Assembly (NCBI RefSeq): GCF_021869535.1
Contig: NW_026262734.1
Span: forward strand, 112,235,588-112,299,587
Source: Mytilus californianus
Taxonomy: Eukaryota > Mollusca > Bivalvia > Mytilida > Mytilidae
Reading direction: 5' to 3'
Length of the DNA: 64,000 nt
Below are positions 47,214-57,592 of this stretch, in pieces. Every line of letters begins with the position of its first letter. Position 1 is the first letter of the stretch. Position numbers and translations under genes: made by a program. A model generated the notes under the pieces. That model was given only the letters and a program-made list of their open reading frames with translations. It searched no databases and was not told the origin of the DNA.

Positions 47214-50200
47214 ATAAATAAATAAATAAATAAATAATCTTTATTTCAAGAGGATAATCCCATTAGTTAAAACTAATCTTCCTGAGAGTCCTCAAAATAA
47301 TAATAACATATTCATAAGTACATACAATATTATAATGATATATTATACACAATATACAATTGTATCTAGATAATAATGAAAAAGCATATTAATTTGCACA
47401 ATTGATGAAAAATTTGTAACATTTTGTTTTAAAAGATACAAGTGTATTACTCATTTTTATTTCATTTGGTAAACTGTTCCATATTTGAGAACCTGAATAT
47501 GTAAATGTTTTCTTTAAACAGTTTGTTTTTGGTTTCGGAAGATTTAACAGTTTTTCATCAGCCGAACGTAAATTATAATTCTGATTACCAATAAAATGAA
47601 AGTTTTCTTGTAAATAGTTAGGAACCATATCATTTAATGATTTAAATACAAGTATTGCCTTTTGATATTGAATGCGTTTTTCCACATTTAACCAGTTTAA
47701 ACTATTAAACAACAAACTGGATGATATCATTATGTCAGCTTCTACTATAACCCTAGCAGATTTCTTTAATAACTTATTAAGTTTATTTATTCCACTTTCA
47801 TAGCAACTTCCCCATATATTGCAACAATAATCAAACAATGGCAGAATATAAGCATTAAAATAAATAATACGTATATGCATAGGTAAATATTTTCTTATCT
47901 TTTGTAATAAATTGATTCTATTTGATATTGTACATGACATTTTATCTATTTGCTCATTCCAATTTAGGTTTTTGTCGATATATAAACCGAGAAGTTTTTC
48001 ACAATCTACATTCTCTATTTGTTCATCTGAAATTTTGATATCTAAACTGTTCCCAGTTGAATAAAGCTTCTGTTTTGAACCAATAATCATTGATTTACAC
48101 TTTTTGGCATTTAGTTTCATACAATTTTGCGAACACCAGTTTTCAATTACATGAATATCATTTTGAAGGTTAGCAGTTAGCTGAAGTACATTATTACCTT
48201 TACTTTGTAATGTAGAATCATCTGCATATAAATCTATTAATGAATTTTTTATGTTCAGTGGTAAATCATTGATATATAAAATAAATAACAGAGGGCCAAG
48301 GATAGAGCCTTGTGGTACACCAGTTTTTATGCATTTAGTATTAGACATGACGTTATTGACCTTAACTTGTTGACTTCGTTCAAACAAGTATGACTTAAAC
48401 CAGTCTAGTGTACAGTTTGAAACATTATAATATTCAAGCTTTTTTAATAAAATAATATGATTAACCAGATCAAAAGCTTTCTTTAAATCTAAAAATATAA
48501 CTCCGTTTATTTCTCCATTATCTATATTTGCTAACCATTCATCTACTAATTTAGTAAGTGCAGTTGTGCACGAATGTTTAGGTCTGAAACCTGACTGTGC
48601 AGTATTAAGAAGGTCATTACTATTTAAATATATATACAAACTATCAGCTATATGTCGTTCTATGATTTTGGAGAGACAAGGCAAAACTGCTATTGGTCTA
48701 TAATTATCAGGATTACAAGCATCGCCATTTTTTAAAATTGGGCAAACTCTTGCAGTTTTAAAAATACTTGGAAATTTACCACATTTGATGCTTAGATTAA
48801 ATAAATATGTTAAAGCTGGTGCAATGACATCTCTGCACATACTCAAAATATTTGGTCCAACATCATCTAAACCAGTTGCTTTAGACTTGTCAAGTTTTTT
48901 TAAATACATTTTTACATCTAAAATACTCATTTCTGGTATAATGAATTTTTCACTACCCTTTTGTAACTTTGATTTCACAAATTTGTTGAGTACATCGAAA
49001 TTTAGACCTTCATCATTATTACATAATTTGTTATCAACTATACCTTCAGCAATATTTGTGAAATGCACATTAAATGTATTTGCTATATCAACATCATTTT
49101 GAATTACACTATTTTTATATTCCAAATGCGTGATATTATTATGTAATTTTTTGGGATTTAGACTTTTGACATACTTCCAGATAGTTTTACTATCTTTACA
49201 ATTTGAGATAGCATTTTGGAAATAATTTTTCTTTTCCTGTTCTACTAAAAATGTGACCTTATTACGCCAAATTTTATAATTATATATATCCCCAATTCTA
49301 TGAAAATAATCTCTTTGGTGTCTAGCGCTATTTATATCAGAAGTCCACCACTCTGGTTGTTGAGTATTTTTCATCCTTTTAATTTTCTTAGGAGCATGCT
49401 TGTCTAGGGTGCTCGGAAATAGATTATACCAATAATTAGCTGCTTCATCAACATCTCCAATCGATTCAATGAGATGAAACGGAGTATTTGTTAAATTTTC
49501 AATAAATTTATTTTTATCAAATTGTTTGAATGATCTATATTCTATGGACAAATGCTCCATTTTTGATATTTTTGGGTTAAGTTTTCTTGTTACGCAAACA
49601 GGATAATGATCACTGACAGCATAACTAGGCACATTTACTTCTGTAATATGGTCTACATCGGTAGTATAAATATGGTCTATAGTAGTTACACATTTATCTG
49701 TTACTCTTGTGGGTTTATGTACAATTTGTTGTAAACCATACAAATTAATACAGTCCTTCCAATTTCGATTTCCGACAACTGTATGATCTATATGTGAATA
49801 GTTTATATTGAAATCTCCTAAAAGTATAATTTCTTTATTTTCTGCTGACGCTTTTTCTATTTCTTTTTCAACTGAATCAATCCAAGATTGCAATGAACTC
49901 AGTGGACGATAAAAAATGCCTATTAAAATAGAGTTTGTGTTTGGAAAAATAATTTCAATCCATAATGATTCAATACTACCTATTTCTAAATCGATTCTTC
50001 TCTGGTGACATACACTATTTCGTATGTACGCAATCACTCCTCCGCCATCATTAATAGCGTTTCTATCTTTTCTTTCTATTTTGTAACCTTCAATTTGTAA
50101 TGTTTCGGTACCAATTTCATCATTTAAAAATGTTTCTACCATACCAAATATATCAAATAATTGTTCATATTTTAATAGGAATTTTATTTCTTCAATTTTG

Positions 50201-50261
50201 GGTTGTAAATGTTGAATATTTAAACAACCTAGTTTAAACCCTTTTTGAAGTAACCAACTTG
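47214..50261 (-). mobile_element. Non-LTR retrotransposon (LINE) copy 1
   Basis: 3048 bp, the same length as 57593-60640. 5' end CAAGTTGGTTACTTC abuts satellite ...CGACGGTAG. The 3' end is an (ATTT)n tail after an AATAAA signal and abuts AGACAAATACTG of the satellite. No target duplication; at most about 4 bp of satellite is missing at the junction. There is one ORF (47389-50142), no ORF1, and a 3' untranslated region of about 175 bp. Confidence 0.9.
47389..50142 (-). CDS. LINE endonuclease-reverse transcriptase, copy 1
   Basis: 917 residues, intact. It holds an APE-type endonuclease (roughly residues 1-185) with a VETF catalytic Glu near residue 3, LLGDFNINYS (107-116), TTIDHIYTTD (153-162) and SDHYPVCV (177-184). 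The reverse transcriptase (about 420-720) has FLDLKKAFD (550-558), GVPQGSILGPLLF (608-620) and LYADDST (638-644). The C-terminal region has WGSCYESGINKLNKLLKKSARVI and ends with YSGSQIWNSLPNEI. The protein nicks target DNA and copies its own RNA. The frame stays open upstream of the ATG through GCLNIQHLQPKIEEI, the conserved start of the endonuclease with its catalytic Asn, so the true start is probably upstream or non-ATG. Clade is CR1/Jockey-like, not resolved. Confidence 0.93.
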   Translation of the reverse strand: MVETFLNDEIGTETLQIEGYKIERKDRNAINDGGGVIAYIRNSVCHQRRIDLEIGSIESLWIEIIFPNTNSILIGIFYRPLSSLQSWIDSVEKEIEKASAENKEIILLGDFNINYSHIDHTVVGNRNWKDCINLYGLQQIVHKPTRVTDKCVTTIDHIYTTDVDHITEVNVPSYAVSDHYPVCVTRKLNPKISKMEHLSIEYRSFKQFDKNKFIENLTNTPFHLIESIGDVDEAANYWYNLFPSTLDKHAPKKIKRMKNTQQPEWWTSDINSARHQRDYFHRIGDIYNYKIWRNKVTFLVEQEKKNYFQNAISNCKDSKTIWKYVKSLNPKKLHNNITHLEYKNSVIQNDVDIANTFNVHFTNIAEGIVDNKLCNNDEGLNFDVLNKFVKSKLQKGSEKFIIPEMSILDVKMYLKKLDKSKATGLDDVGPNILSMCRDVIAPALTYLFNLSIKCGKFPSIFKTARVCPILKNGDACNPDNYRPIAVLPCLSKIIERHIADSLYIYLNSNDLLNTAQSGFRPKHSCTTALTKLVDEWLANIDNGEINGVIFLDLKKAFDLVNHIILLKKLEYYNVSNCTLDWFKSYLFERSQQVKVNNVMSNTKCIKTGVPQGSILGPLLFILYINDLPLNIKNSLIDLYADDSTLQSKGNNVLQLTANLQNDIHVIENWCSQNCMKLNAKKCKSMIIGSKQKLYSTGNSLDIKISDEQIENVDCEKLLGLYIDKNLNWNEQIDKMSCTISNRINLLQKIRKYLPMHIRIIYFNAYILPLFDYCCNIWGSCYESGINKLNKLLKKSARVIVEADIMISSSLLFNSLNWLNVEKRIQYQKAILVFKSLNDMVPNYLQENFHFIGNQNYNLRSADEKLLNLPKPKTNCLKKTFTYSGSQIWNSLPNEIKMSNTLVSFKTKCYKFFINCAN

Positions 50262-50665
50262 CTACCGTCGGTGGTTAACATACAATACAGTGCTCCATTA
50301 CACAGTCTATCAACAGTATTTTTCTATACCTACCGTCGGTGGTTAACATATCATATAGTACTCTTATATACCGTCTATCAACAGTATATGTCTATACCTA
50401 CCGTTGGTGGTTAACATACCATATAGTACTCTTATATACCGTCTATCAACAGTATATGTCTATACCTACCGTCGGTGGTTAACATACCATATAGTACTCT
50501 TATATACCGTCTATCAACAGTGTATGTCTATACCTACCGTCGGTGGTTAACATACAATAGAGTATTCATATGCACTATCTATCAACAGTATTTTTCTATA
50601 CCTACCGTCGGTGGTTAACATACAATATAGTACTCCTATATACCGTATATCAACAGTATTTGTCT
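50262..50665 (-). repeat. 68-bp satellite between LINE 1 and LINE 2
   Basis: Six units of about 68 bp. Read in LINE orientation from LINE 2 the variants run D, C, B, B, B, A, where A has GTGTAATGGAGCAC, B has GGTATATAAGAGTAC, C has GTGCATATGAATAC and D has ATATACGGTATATAGGAG. All share GTTAACCACCGACGGTAGGT. Confidence 0.9.
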
Positions 50666-53600
50666 ATAAATAAATAAATAAATAAATAATCTTTATTTCA
50701 AGAGGATAATCCCATTAGTTAAAACTAATCTTCCTGAGAGTCCTCAAAATAATAATAACATATTCATAAGTACATACAATATTATAATGATATATTATAC
50801 ACAATATACAATTGTATCTAGATAATAATGAAAAAGCATATTAATTTGCACAATTGATGAAAAATTTGTAACATTTTGTTTTAAAAGATACAAGTGTATT
50901 ACTCATTTTTATTTCATTTGGTAAACTGTTCCATATTTGAGAACCTGAATATGTAAATGTTTTCTTTAAACAGTTTGTTTTTGGTTTCGGAAGATTTAAC
51001 AGTTTTTCATCAGCCGAACGTAAATTATAATTCTGATTACCAATAAAATGAAAGTTTTCTTGTAAATAGTTAGGAACCATATCATTTAATGATTTAAATA
51101 CAAGTATTGCCTTTTGATATTGAATGCGTTTTTCCACATTTAACCAGTTTAAACTATTAAACAACAAACTGGATGATGTCATTATGTCAGCTTCTACTAT
51201 AACCCTAGCAGATTTCTTTAATAACTTATTAAGTTTATTTATTCCACTTTCATAGCAACTTCCCCATATATTGCAACAATAATCAAACAATGGCAGAATA
51301 TAAGCATTAAAATAAATAATACGTATATGCATAGGTAAATATTTTCTTATCTTTTGTAATAAATTGATTCTATTTGATATTGTACATGACATTTTATCTA
51401 TTTGCTCATTCCAATTTAGGTTTTTGTCGATATATAAACCGAGAAGTTTTTCACAATCTACATTCTCTATTTGTTCATCTGAAATTTTGATATCTAAACT
51501 GTTCCCAGTTGAATAAAGCCTCTGTTTTGAACCAATAATCATTGATTTACACTTTTTGGCATTTAGTTTCATACAGTTTTGCGAACACCAGTTTTCAATT
51601 ACATGAATATCATTTTGAAGGTTAGCAGTTAACTGAAGTACATTATTACCTTTACTATGTAATGTAGAATCATCTGCATATAAATCTATTAATGAATTTT
51701 TTATGTTCAGTGGTAAATCATTGATATATAAAATAAATAACAGAGGGCCAAGGATAGAGCCTTGTGGTACACCAGTTTTTATGCATTTAGTATTAGACAT
51801 GACGTTATTGACCTTAACTTGTTGACTTCGTTCAAACAAGTATGACTTAAACCAGTCTAGTGTACAGTTTGAAACATTATAATATTCAAGCTTTTTTAAT
51901 AAAATAATATGATTAACCAGATCAAAAGCTTTCTTTAAATCTAAAAATATAACTCCGTTTATTTCTCCATTATCTATATTTGCTAACCATTCATCTACTA
52001 ATTTAGTAAGTGCAGTTGTGCACGAATGTTTAGGTCTGAAACCTGACTGTGTAGTATTAAGAAGGTCATTACTATTTAAATATATATACAAACTATCAGC
52101 TATATGTCGTTCTATGATTTTGGAGAGACAAGGCAAAACTGCTATTGGTCTATAATTATCAGGATTACAAGCATCGCCATTTTTTAAAATTGGGCAAACT
52201 CTTGCAGTTTTAAAAATACTTGGAAATTTACCACATTTGATGCTTAGATTAAATAAATATGTTAAGCTGGTGCAATGACATCTCTGCACATACTCAAAAT
52301 ATTTGGTCCAACATCATCTAAACCAGTTGCTTTAGACTTGTCAAGTTTTTTTTAAATACATTTTTACATCTAAAATACTCATTTCTGGTATAATGAATTT
52401 TTCACTACCCTTTTGTAACTTTGATTTTACAAATTTGTTGAGTACATCGAAATTTAGACCTTCATCATTATTACATAATTTGTTATCAACTATACCTTCA
52501 GCAATATTTGTGAAATGCACATTAAATGTATTTGCTATATCAACATCATTTTGAATTACACTATTTTTATATTCCAAATGCGTGATATTATTATGTAATT
52601 TTTTGGGATTTAGACTTTTGACATACTTCCAGATAGTTTTACTATCTTTACATTTTGAGATAGCATTTTGGAAACATTTTTTCCTTGCCTGTTCTACTAA
52701 AAATGTGACCTTATTACGCCAAATTTTATAATTATATATATCCCCAATTCTATGAAAATAATCTCTTTGGTGTCTAGCGCTATTTATATCAGAAGTCCAC
52801 CACTCTGGTTGTTGAGTATTTTTCACCCTTTTAATTTTCTTAGGAGCATGCTTGTCTAGGGTGCTCAGAAATAGATTATACCAATAATTAGCTGCTTCAT
52901 CAACATCTCCAATCGATTCAATGAGATGAAAAGGAGTATTTGTTAAATTTTCAATAAATTTATTTTTATCAAATTGTTTGAATGATCTATATTCTATGGA
53001 CAAATGCTCCATTTTTGATATTTTTGGGTTAAGTTTTCTTGTTACGCAAACAGGATAATGATCACTGACAGCATAACTAGGCACATTTACTTCTGTAATA
53101 TGGTCTACATCGGTAGTATAAATATGGTCTATAGTAGTTACACATTTATCTGTTACTCTTGTGGGTTTATGTACAGTTTGTTGTAAACCATACAAATTAA
53201 TACAGTCCTTCCATTTTTGATTTCCGACAACTGTATGATCTATATGTGAATAGTTTATATTGAAATCTCCTAAAAGTATAATTTCTTTATTTTCTGCTGA
53301 CGCTTTTTCTATTTCTTTTTCAACTGAATCAATCCAAGATTGCAATGAACTCGATGGACGATAAAAAATGCCTATTAAAATAGAGTTTGTGTTTGGAAAA
53401 ATAATTTCAATCCATAAAGATTCAATACTACCTATTTCTAAATCGATTCTTCTCTGGTGACATACACTATTTCGTATGTACGCAATCACTCCTCCGCCAT
53501 CATTAATAGCGTTTCTATCTTTTCTTTCTATTTTGTAACCTTCAATTTGTAATGTTTCGGTACCAATTTCATCATTTAAAAAATGTTTCTACCATACCAA

Positions 53601-53714
53601 ATATATCAAATAATTGTTCATATTTTAATAGGAATTTTATTTCTTCAATTTTGGGTTGTAAATGTTGAATATTTAAACAACCTAGTTTAAACCCTTTTTG
53701 AAGTAACCAACTTG
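50666..53714 (-). mobile_element. LINE copy 2, tandem to copy 1
   Basis: 3049 bp, same ends and satellite junctions as copy 1, displaced by exactly 3452 bp. Net +1 bp fits the three single-base indels found in its coding region. Confidence 0.9.
50841..53489 (-). pseudogene. LINE endonuclease-RT, copy 2, frameshifted
   Basis: Compared with copies 1 and 3 there is an extra A in the run 53578-53583 just inside the N-terminus, an extra T in the run 52346-52353, and one A missing at 52264-52265. The result is two open pieces: endonuclease plus linker (53489-52341, 382 residues) and RT plus C-terminus (52289-50841, 482 residues). All catalytic motifs (GDFN, SDHYPV, FLDLKKAFD, YADD) survive in sequence, so inactivation is recent. 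The indels all lie in homopolymers, so sequencing or assembly error is possible. Confidence 0.88.
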
Positions 53715-53921
53715 CTACCGTCGGTGGTTAACATACAATACAGTGCTCCATTACACAGTCTATCAACAGTATTTTTCTATACCTACCGTCGGTGGTTAAC
53801 ATACCATATAGTACTCTTATATACCGTCTATCAACAGTATATGTCTATACCTACCGTCGGTGGTTAACATACCATATAGTACTCTTATATACCGTCTATC
53901 AACAGTATATGTCTATAAATC
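53715..53921 (-). repeat. 68-bp satellite right of LINE 2
   Basis: Three units in the order A, B, B starting from the LINE 2 5' end, followed directly by the right 43-bp inverted repeat. Confidence 0.85.
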
Positions 53922-53964
53922 GGCACTTAAAGTTAACCAGCGAGGGACGTTAACCACCGAGGGT

Positions 53965-55120
53965 AGTAATGAATATTCATCTTTACTGGATGATTGACAT
54001 CGATGTAAATAAAAATATGAGTGTAAATGCCGGAAGTAGTTGCAATTACTGTGTGTCATCGTCAGAGCACATTAGTTCATTTTAATTGTTGGAAATCATG
54101 TTTTTGATGAAAATTGAAAAAACAAAAATGAAATTGAAATTGAAATTGAATTGAATTGAATTGAGCTATGTACAATACAGTAACAGTAGACACTTAGCAT
54201 ATTTTGCATGATAAATCGTGCTTTTTGCATGAATATTTGGTTATACTATGTACTCATTGTTTCCATACTGTTTTATGTTCAAATAAGACCTATATGTGAA
54301 ACATTTATACACGATTAATATAAAGAAATGAAGTGGGTTCATACAGGATCATACAGTTAACGATTTTATAATGTACGAAAGCTAATACTACATTCTGTTT
54401 ATCAGTAATCAACTTTCAATTGCATGAGTCGTTTGCAACGAAAATCAAAATACATATTAAATGCTTATGCAACTGTTGACATATCAGCGGAATTTTTAAA
54501 CAATAAATATATTTATGTTTTAAGAAAAAATATTTTTTTTAATTACATTTTCAAAAATGATCTAAATTTGTTTGATATTCGATAACCGCGTCCATTCTGC
54601 ACTTCATTTGCGCCTATTTTTTTTTTCTTTGTGCCATTTGTTTTTCTTCATTTGCACCAATTAACAGGTAAACACAAGTCATGAGACATAGAAGATGTAT
54701 AGAATTTATTGATAAAATAACAAAAATATCCCTACTGGCCTTCTGCCATCTGCCCCTTGTTAACCCGTGACGGGGAGGAGGAAGTGGAATCATTGAGCAG
54801 GATAAATTTATTGTAAAAGTTCTAAAACTGTATACATCACACTTAAAAAAAGCAATTTATAAAATAAGATAGTAACAGTTTGACATCAAAGCATATTTAC
54901 AAGTCTTCCCTTGTGATATCTTCTCTACAATATATCATATACTTTTTATTAAAAAAAAGTATTCTTTTCCCTTTTCATGTTATGTTACGGTTGCTGCCAC
55001 GTTGAGAGATCTGATTATCATGTTTACATATATTAAATTAATGCCTGGATTTTCTTTATGACATCCATAAATTAAAGTAAATGTTCGGGTAACAGAAGTG
55101 TTTTATAATTAAATCAATGA
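53965..55120. other. Noncoding, AT-rich
   Basis: No gene recognised. A GAAATT/GAATT microsatellite lies at 54129-54165. Confidence 0.5.
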
Positions 55121-55122
55121 GC

Positions 55123-55335
55123 TTAACATGTATCTATATACATGTATCTATAATGTTCCTGTAATCGGTCAATCGGAGTGAAGTGAGATAAATACGGAAA
55201 TTTGGACTGCCACTTGCTAATAGTTTGTTTGGATATATCTTTGGAATCGTCCCCCTTTTTTGGATTGACAAGAACTTTAGTCTTGCCAGAGGCGACCTCC
55301 AGATACCTCAACGATTTATTGATAGGGTTCTCTAA
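55123..55335 (-). pseudogene. Possible tyrosine-recombinase fragment
   Basis: Minus-strand frame reads SLRYLEVASGKTKVLVNPKK, then DDSKDISKQTISKWQSKF. A ...ISKxTISxW segment after a short variable LLVxPKK stretch is typical of the C-terminal half of tyrosine recombinases in DIRS/Crypton-type elements. The catalytic R-H-R-Y residues are not present in this piece. It is a short remnant and the assignment is tentative. Confidence 0.35.
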
Positions 55336-55394
55336 TTGCGGATTTCATTGCACTCTCTCTACTCGAAGCTAACGATTAGACGTATCCCTTATTT

Positions 55395-55640
55395 AACGTG
55401 GATACGTATGTATACATCCTGTACAGCAAAAAGGACACCCCCTTTGGAAATAATTTTACCAGCAAAAAGGACACCCCACTTTGGAAATAATTTTACCAGC
55501 AAATTTGAAAATGCCGATTATTTTACTTTAATTTGGACACGTATGTATACATCCCGTACAGCCAAAAGGATATCCCCTTTGGAAATATTTTTACCAGCAA
55601 ATTTAAAAACCCCGAGTATTCTAACTTTAATTTGGACTTT
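55395..55640. repeat. Degenerate tandem repeats with GGAAATAATTTTACCAGCAA
   Basis: Units of about 45 bp (GCAAAAAGGACACCCC, TTTGGAAATAATTTTACC) lie within a larger unit repeated once (ACGTATGTATACATCC at 55404 and 55540). Frames on both strands are periodic. 55641-56130 has no gene; 55910-55985 contains one decayed relative of the 68-bp satellite. Confidence 0.7.
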
Positions 55641-56134
55641 ACCGTTTACAGATGGAAACCTGCATTTCAGCGTTAGGTAACAGTAACATAAAATAAGACA
55701 TCTCATTGATTTGAATAGAATTAAGAGACTAAAACAAATGAAACTGTTTATGAATATCGTAAAATTATATTTGTAATGTTAATACCTTTCGATGCAAAAG
55801 GAATTAGAATTGTTGAGTTTAAAATTAAATTATTGGTATTATTTTAAGTAGGTGCTTCTACATGAATTAAATTTCGAATATATATAAGCAAGGGGTAGTT
55901 AATGCCAGATACTGTTTATAGACTGCATATTGGAGTACTTTATTGTATTGTATCATATCCGACGGTAAGCATAAACAGATACAACCATTTCACTCCCTAA
56001 AATTTAGAACGTATGTAAAAGTAGCCCTACCCTGACAAAAAATATTGCTTTTGGTGTCATTGTTTACTTTAACTAACCAAATAAATTCCAGAAATGAACT
56101 TTTGGCGAAAGAAAAATAAATATATATATAGACT

Positions 56135-56370
56135 GAATCCATGACAAATCGCCCCACTGGCAAGTCGCCCCACACCTAATCGCCCCACTTTTTCACCAAC
56201 TCGCCCCACTTTCTGAAAAATCGCCCCACTTTTGTTTACCAACTCGCCCCACTTATGAAAAAGGGTAAAATCCGATTGAAAATAGGTTGGATAACTTGCT
56301 CCATTTATGAAAAGGGTAAACATCCCTCTGAAATAAGGTCTGTCAACTCACCTCACTTGTGAAAAATAGA
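56135..56370. repeat. TCGCCCCACT short interspersed motif cluster
   Basis: Six copies of TCGCCCCAC at irregular 15-30 bp spacing from 56149 to 56252, with variable linkers such as TTTTTCACCAAC and TTCTGAAAAA. The later part (TTGCTCCA, TCACCTCACTT) decays gradually. Confidence 0.75.
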
Positions 56371-56500
56371 TAAAAAATGATGAATTTAGTAATGCCAACT
56401 CGACCATCTTGATGCAAAAGATGCAATCCTGTTGTATATCTATATTCCTGTCCCACTCATAAATAAAATCAATACCTATGAAAACCTTAGATAAACATGC

Positions 56501-56625
56501 TTTTCCCGTTTGAATGGTTTTACACTAGTCATTTTTGGTCCCTTTATAGCTTACTATTCGGTGTGAGCCAAGGCTCCGTGTTGAAGACCGTACTTTGACC
56601 TATAATGGTTTTTCTTTTACAAACT
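56501..56625 (+). repeat. Family A internal fragment
   Basis: Includes TTCCCGTTTGAATGGTTTTA and GGTGTGAGCCAAGGCTCCGT; the usual 3' tail is absent. 56626-57194 after it has nothing recognised. Confidence 0.65.
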
Positions 56626-57194
56626 ATTTTGAGCTAAAAGTTACTTGTCTATGAGTTTGTATCTATAATTAGGTATTAATGCGCTCCTTAGATTCCAGAA
56701 AACATAGGGATTTAGGTTAATACCACCAAATCATAGTACGTCACATCCGGTTGCATTGCATACGAAAATAGGTCGAAAAAAAATATTCCCTTGAATTTGA
56801 CAGTTGTAGGTAATTGATCCTACATTTCATTGCAGTAAAACATTTCTGGGTCATAAACATATATCTTGGGTATTTCAAAGCACCATTTGTTTTTTTATGG
56901 AGTTTCTATAGAATAGTTTGGAAACTTGAGGTTACATGGTTACTAAAGCTTGTACACAGGTTAAAAAGGGGGAACATTTGATTGGTTAACTTCCAGTGAT
57001 GGTTATTTTCTTATATGCAATGAAATGTTATGTGAAATTTTTTCCATAATACTGGACAGGATAAAACTTTACTCATGCCAAGTATTTCTTTATATTAAAC
57101 AAAGATAAATTCTGCACAATTTTTTGAAAAGTGCAAATTTAACAAAGACTAATAGGGGAAAATCAATGGTGGTATTACACCTTTAGCTTCCTAA

Positions 57195-57592
57195 AGGCAG
57201 TTGATAGACTGTGTAATGGAGCACTGTATTGTATGTTAACCACCGACGGTAGGTATAGACAAATACTGTTGATATACGGTATATAGGAGTACTATATTGT
57301 ATGTTAACCACCGACGGTAGGTATAGAAAAATACTGTTGATAGATAGTGCATATGAATACTCTATTGTATGTTAACCACCGACGGTAGGTATAGACATAT
57401 ACTGTTGATAGACGGTATATAAGAGTACTATATGGTATGTTAACCACCGACGGTAGGTATAGACATATACTGTTGATAGACGGTATATAAGAGTACTATA
57501 TGATATGTTAACCACCGACGGTAGGTATAGAAAAATACTGTTGATAGACTGTGTAATGGAGCACTGTATTGTATGTTAACCACCGACGGTAG
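57195..57592 (+). repeat. 68-bp satellite upstream of LINE 3
   Basis: Six units in the order A, D, C, B, B, A, the last A ending CGACGGTAG at the LINE junction. The order and private variants (a TATGATATG B unit next to the LINE-proximal A) match the array at 50262-50600 in inverted orientation. Confidence 0.9.

Larger units (their letters stand above)
47126..53964. mobile_element. 6.84-kb block bounded by 43-bp inverted repeats
   Basis: 47126-47168 and 53922-53964 are inverted copies matching at 42 of 43 positions (they begin ACCCTCGGTGGTTAACGT on the left). Between them lie, in order, one satellite unit, LINE 1, six satellite units, LINE 2 and three satellite units. The inverted repeat contains a relative of the satellite motif GTTAACCACCGACGGTAG. 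No obvious target duplication or transposase. It is best read as a MITE-like element with an internal satellite core that received a LINE, followed by expansion of the LINE-bearing unit. Confidence 0.6.

Noticed and set aside
48785..49102. 105-residue frame antisense to LINE 1 (also 58752-59069)
   Set aside because: It is the antisense shadow of the conserved LINE coding region.
47126..53964. Interpreting the inverted-repeat block as an LTR element or provirus
   Set aside because: The terminal repeats are inverted rather than direct, and the enclosed RTs are non-LTR type with APE endonuclease; no gag, protease or integrase.
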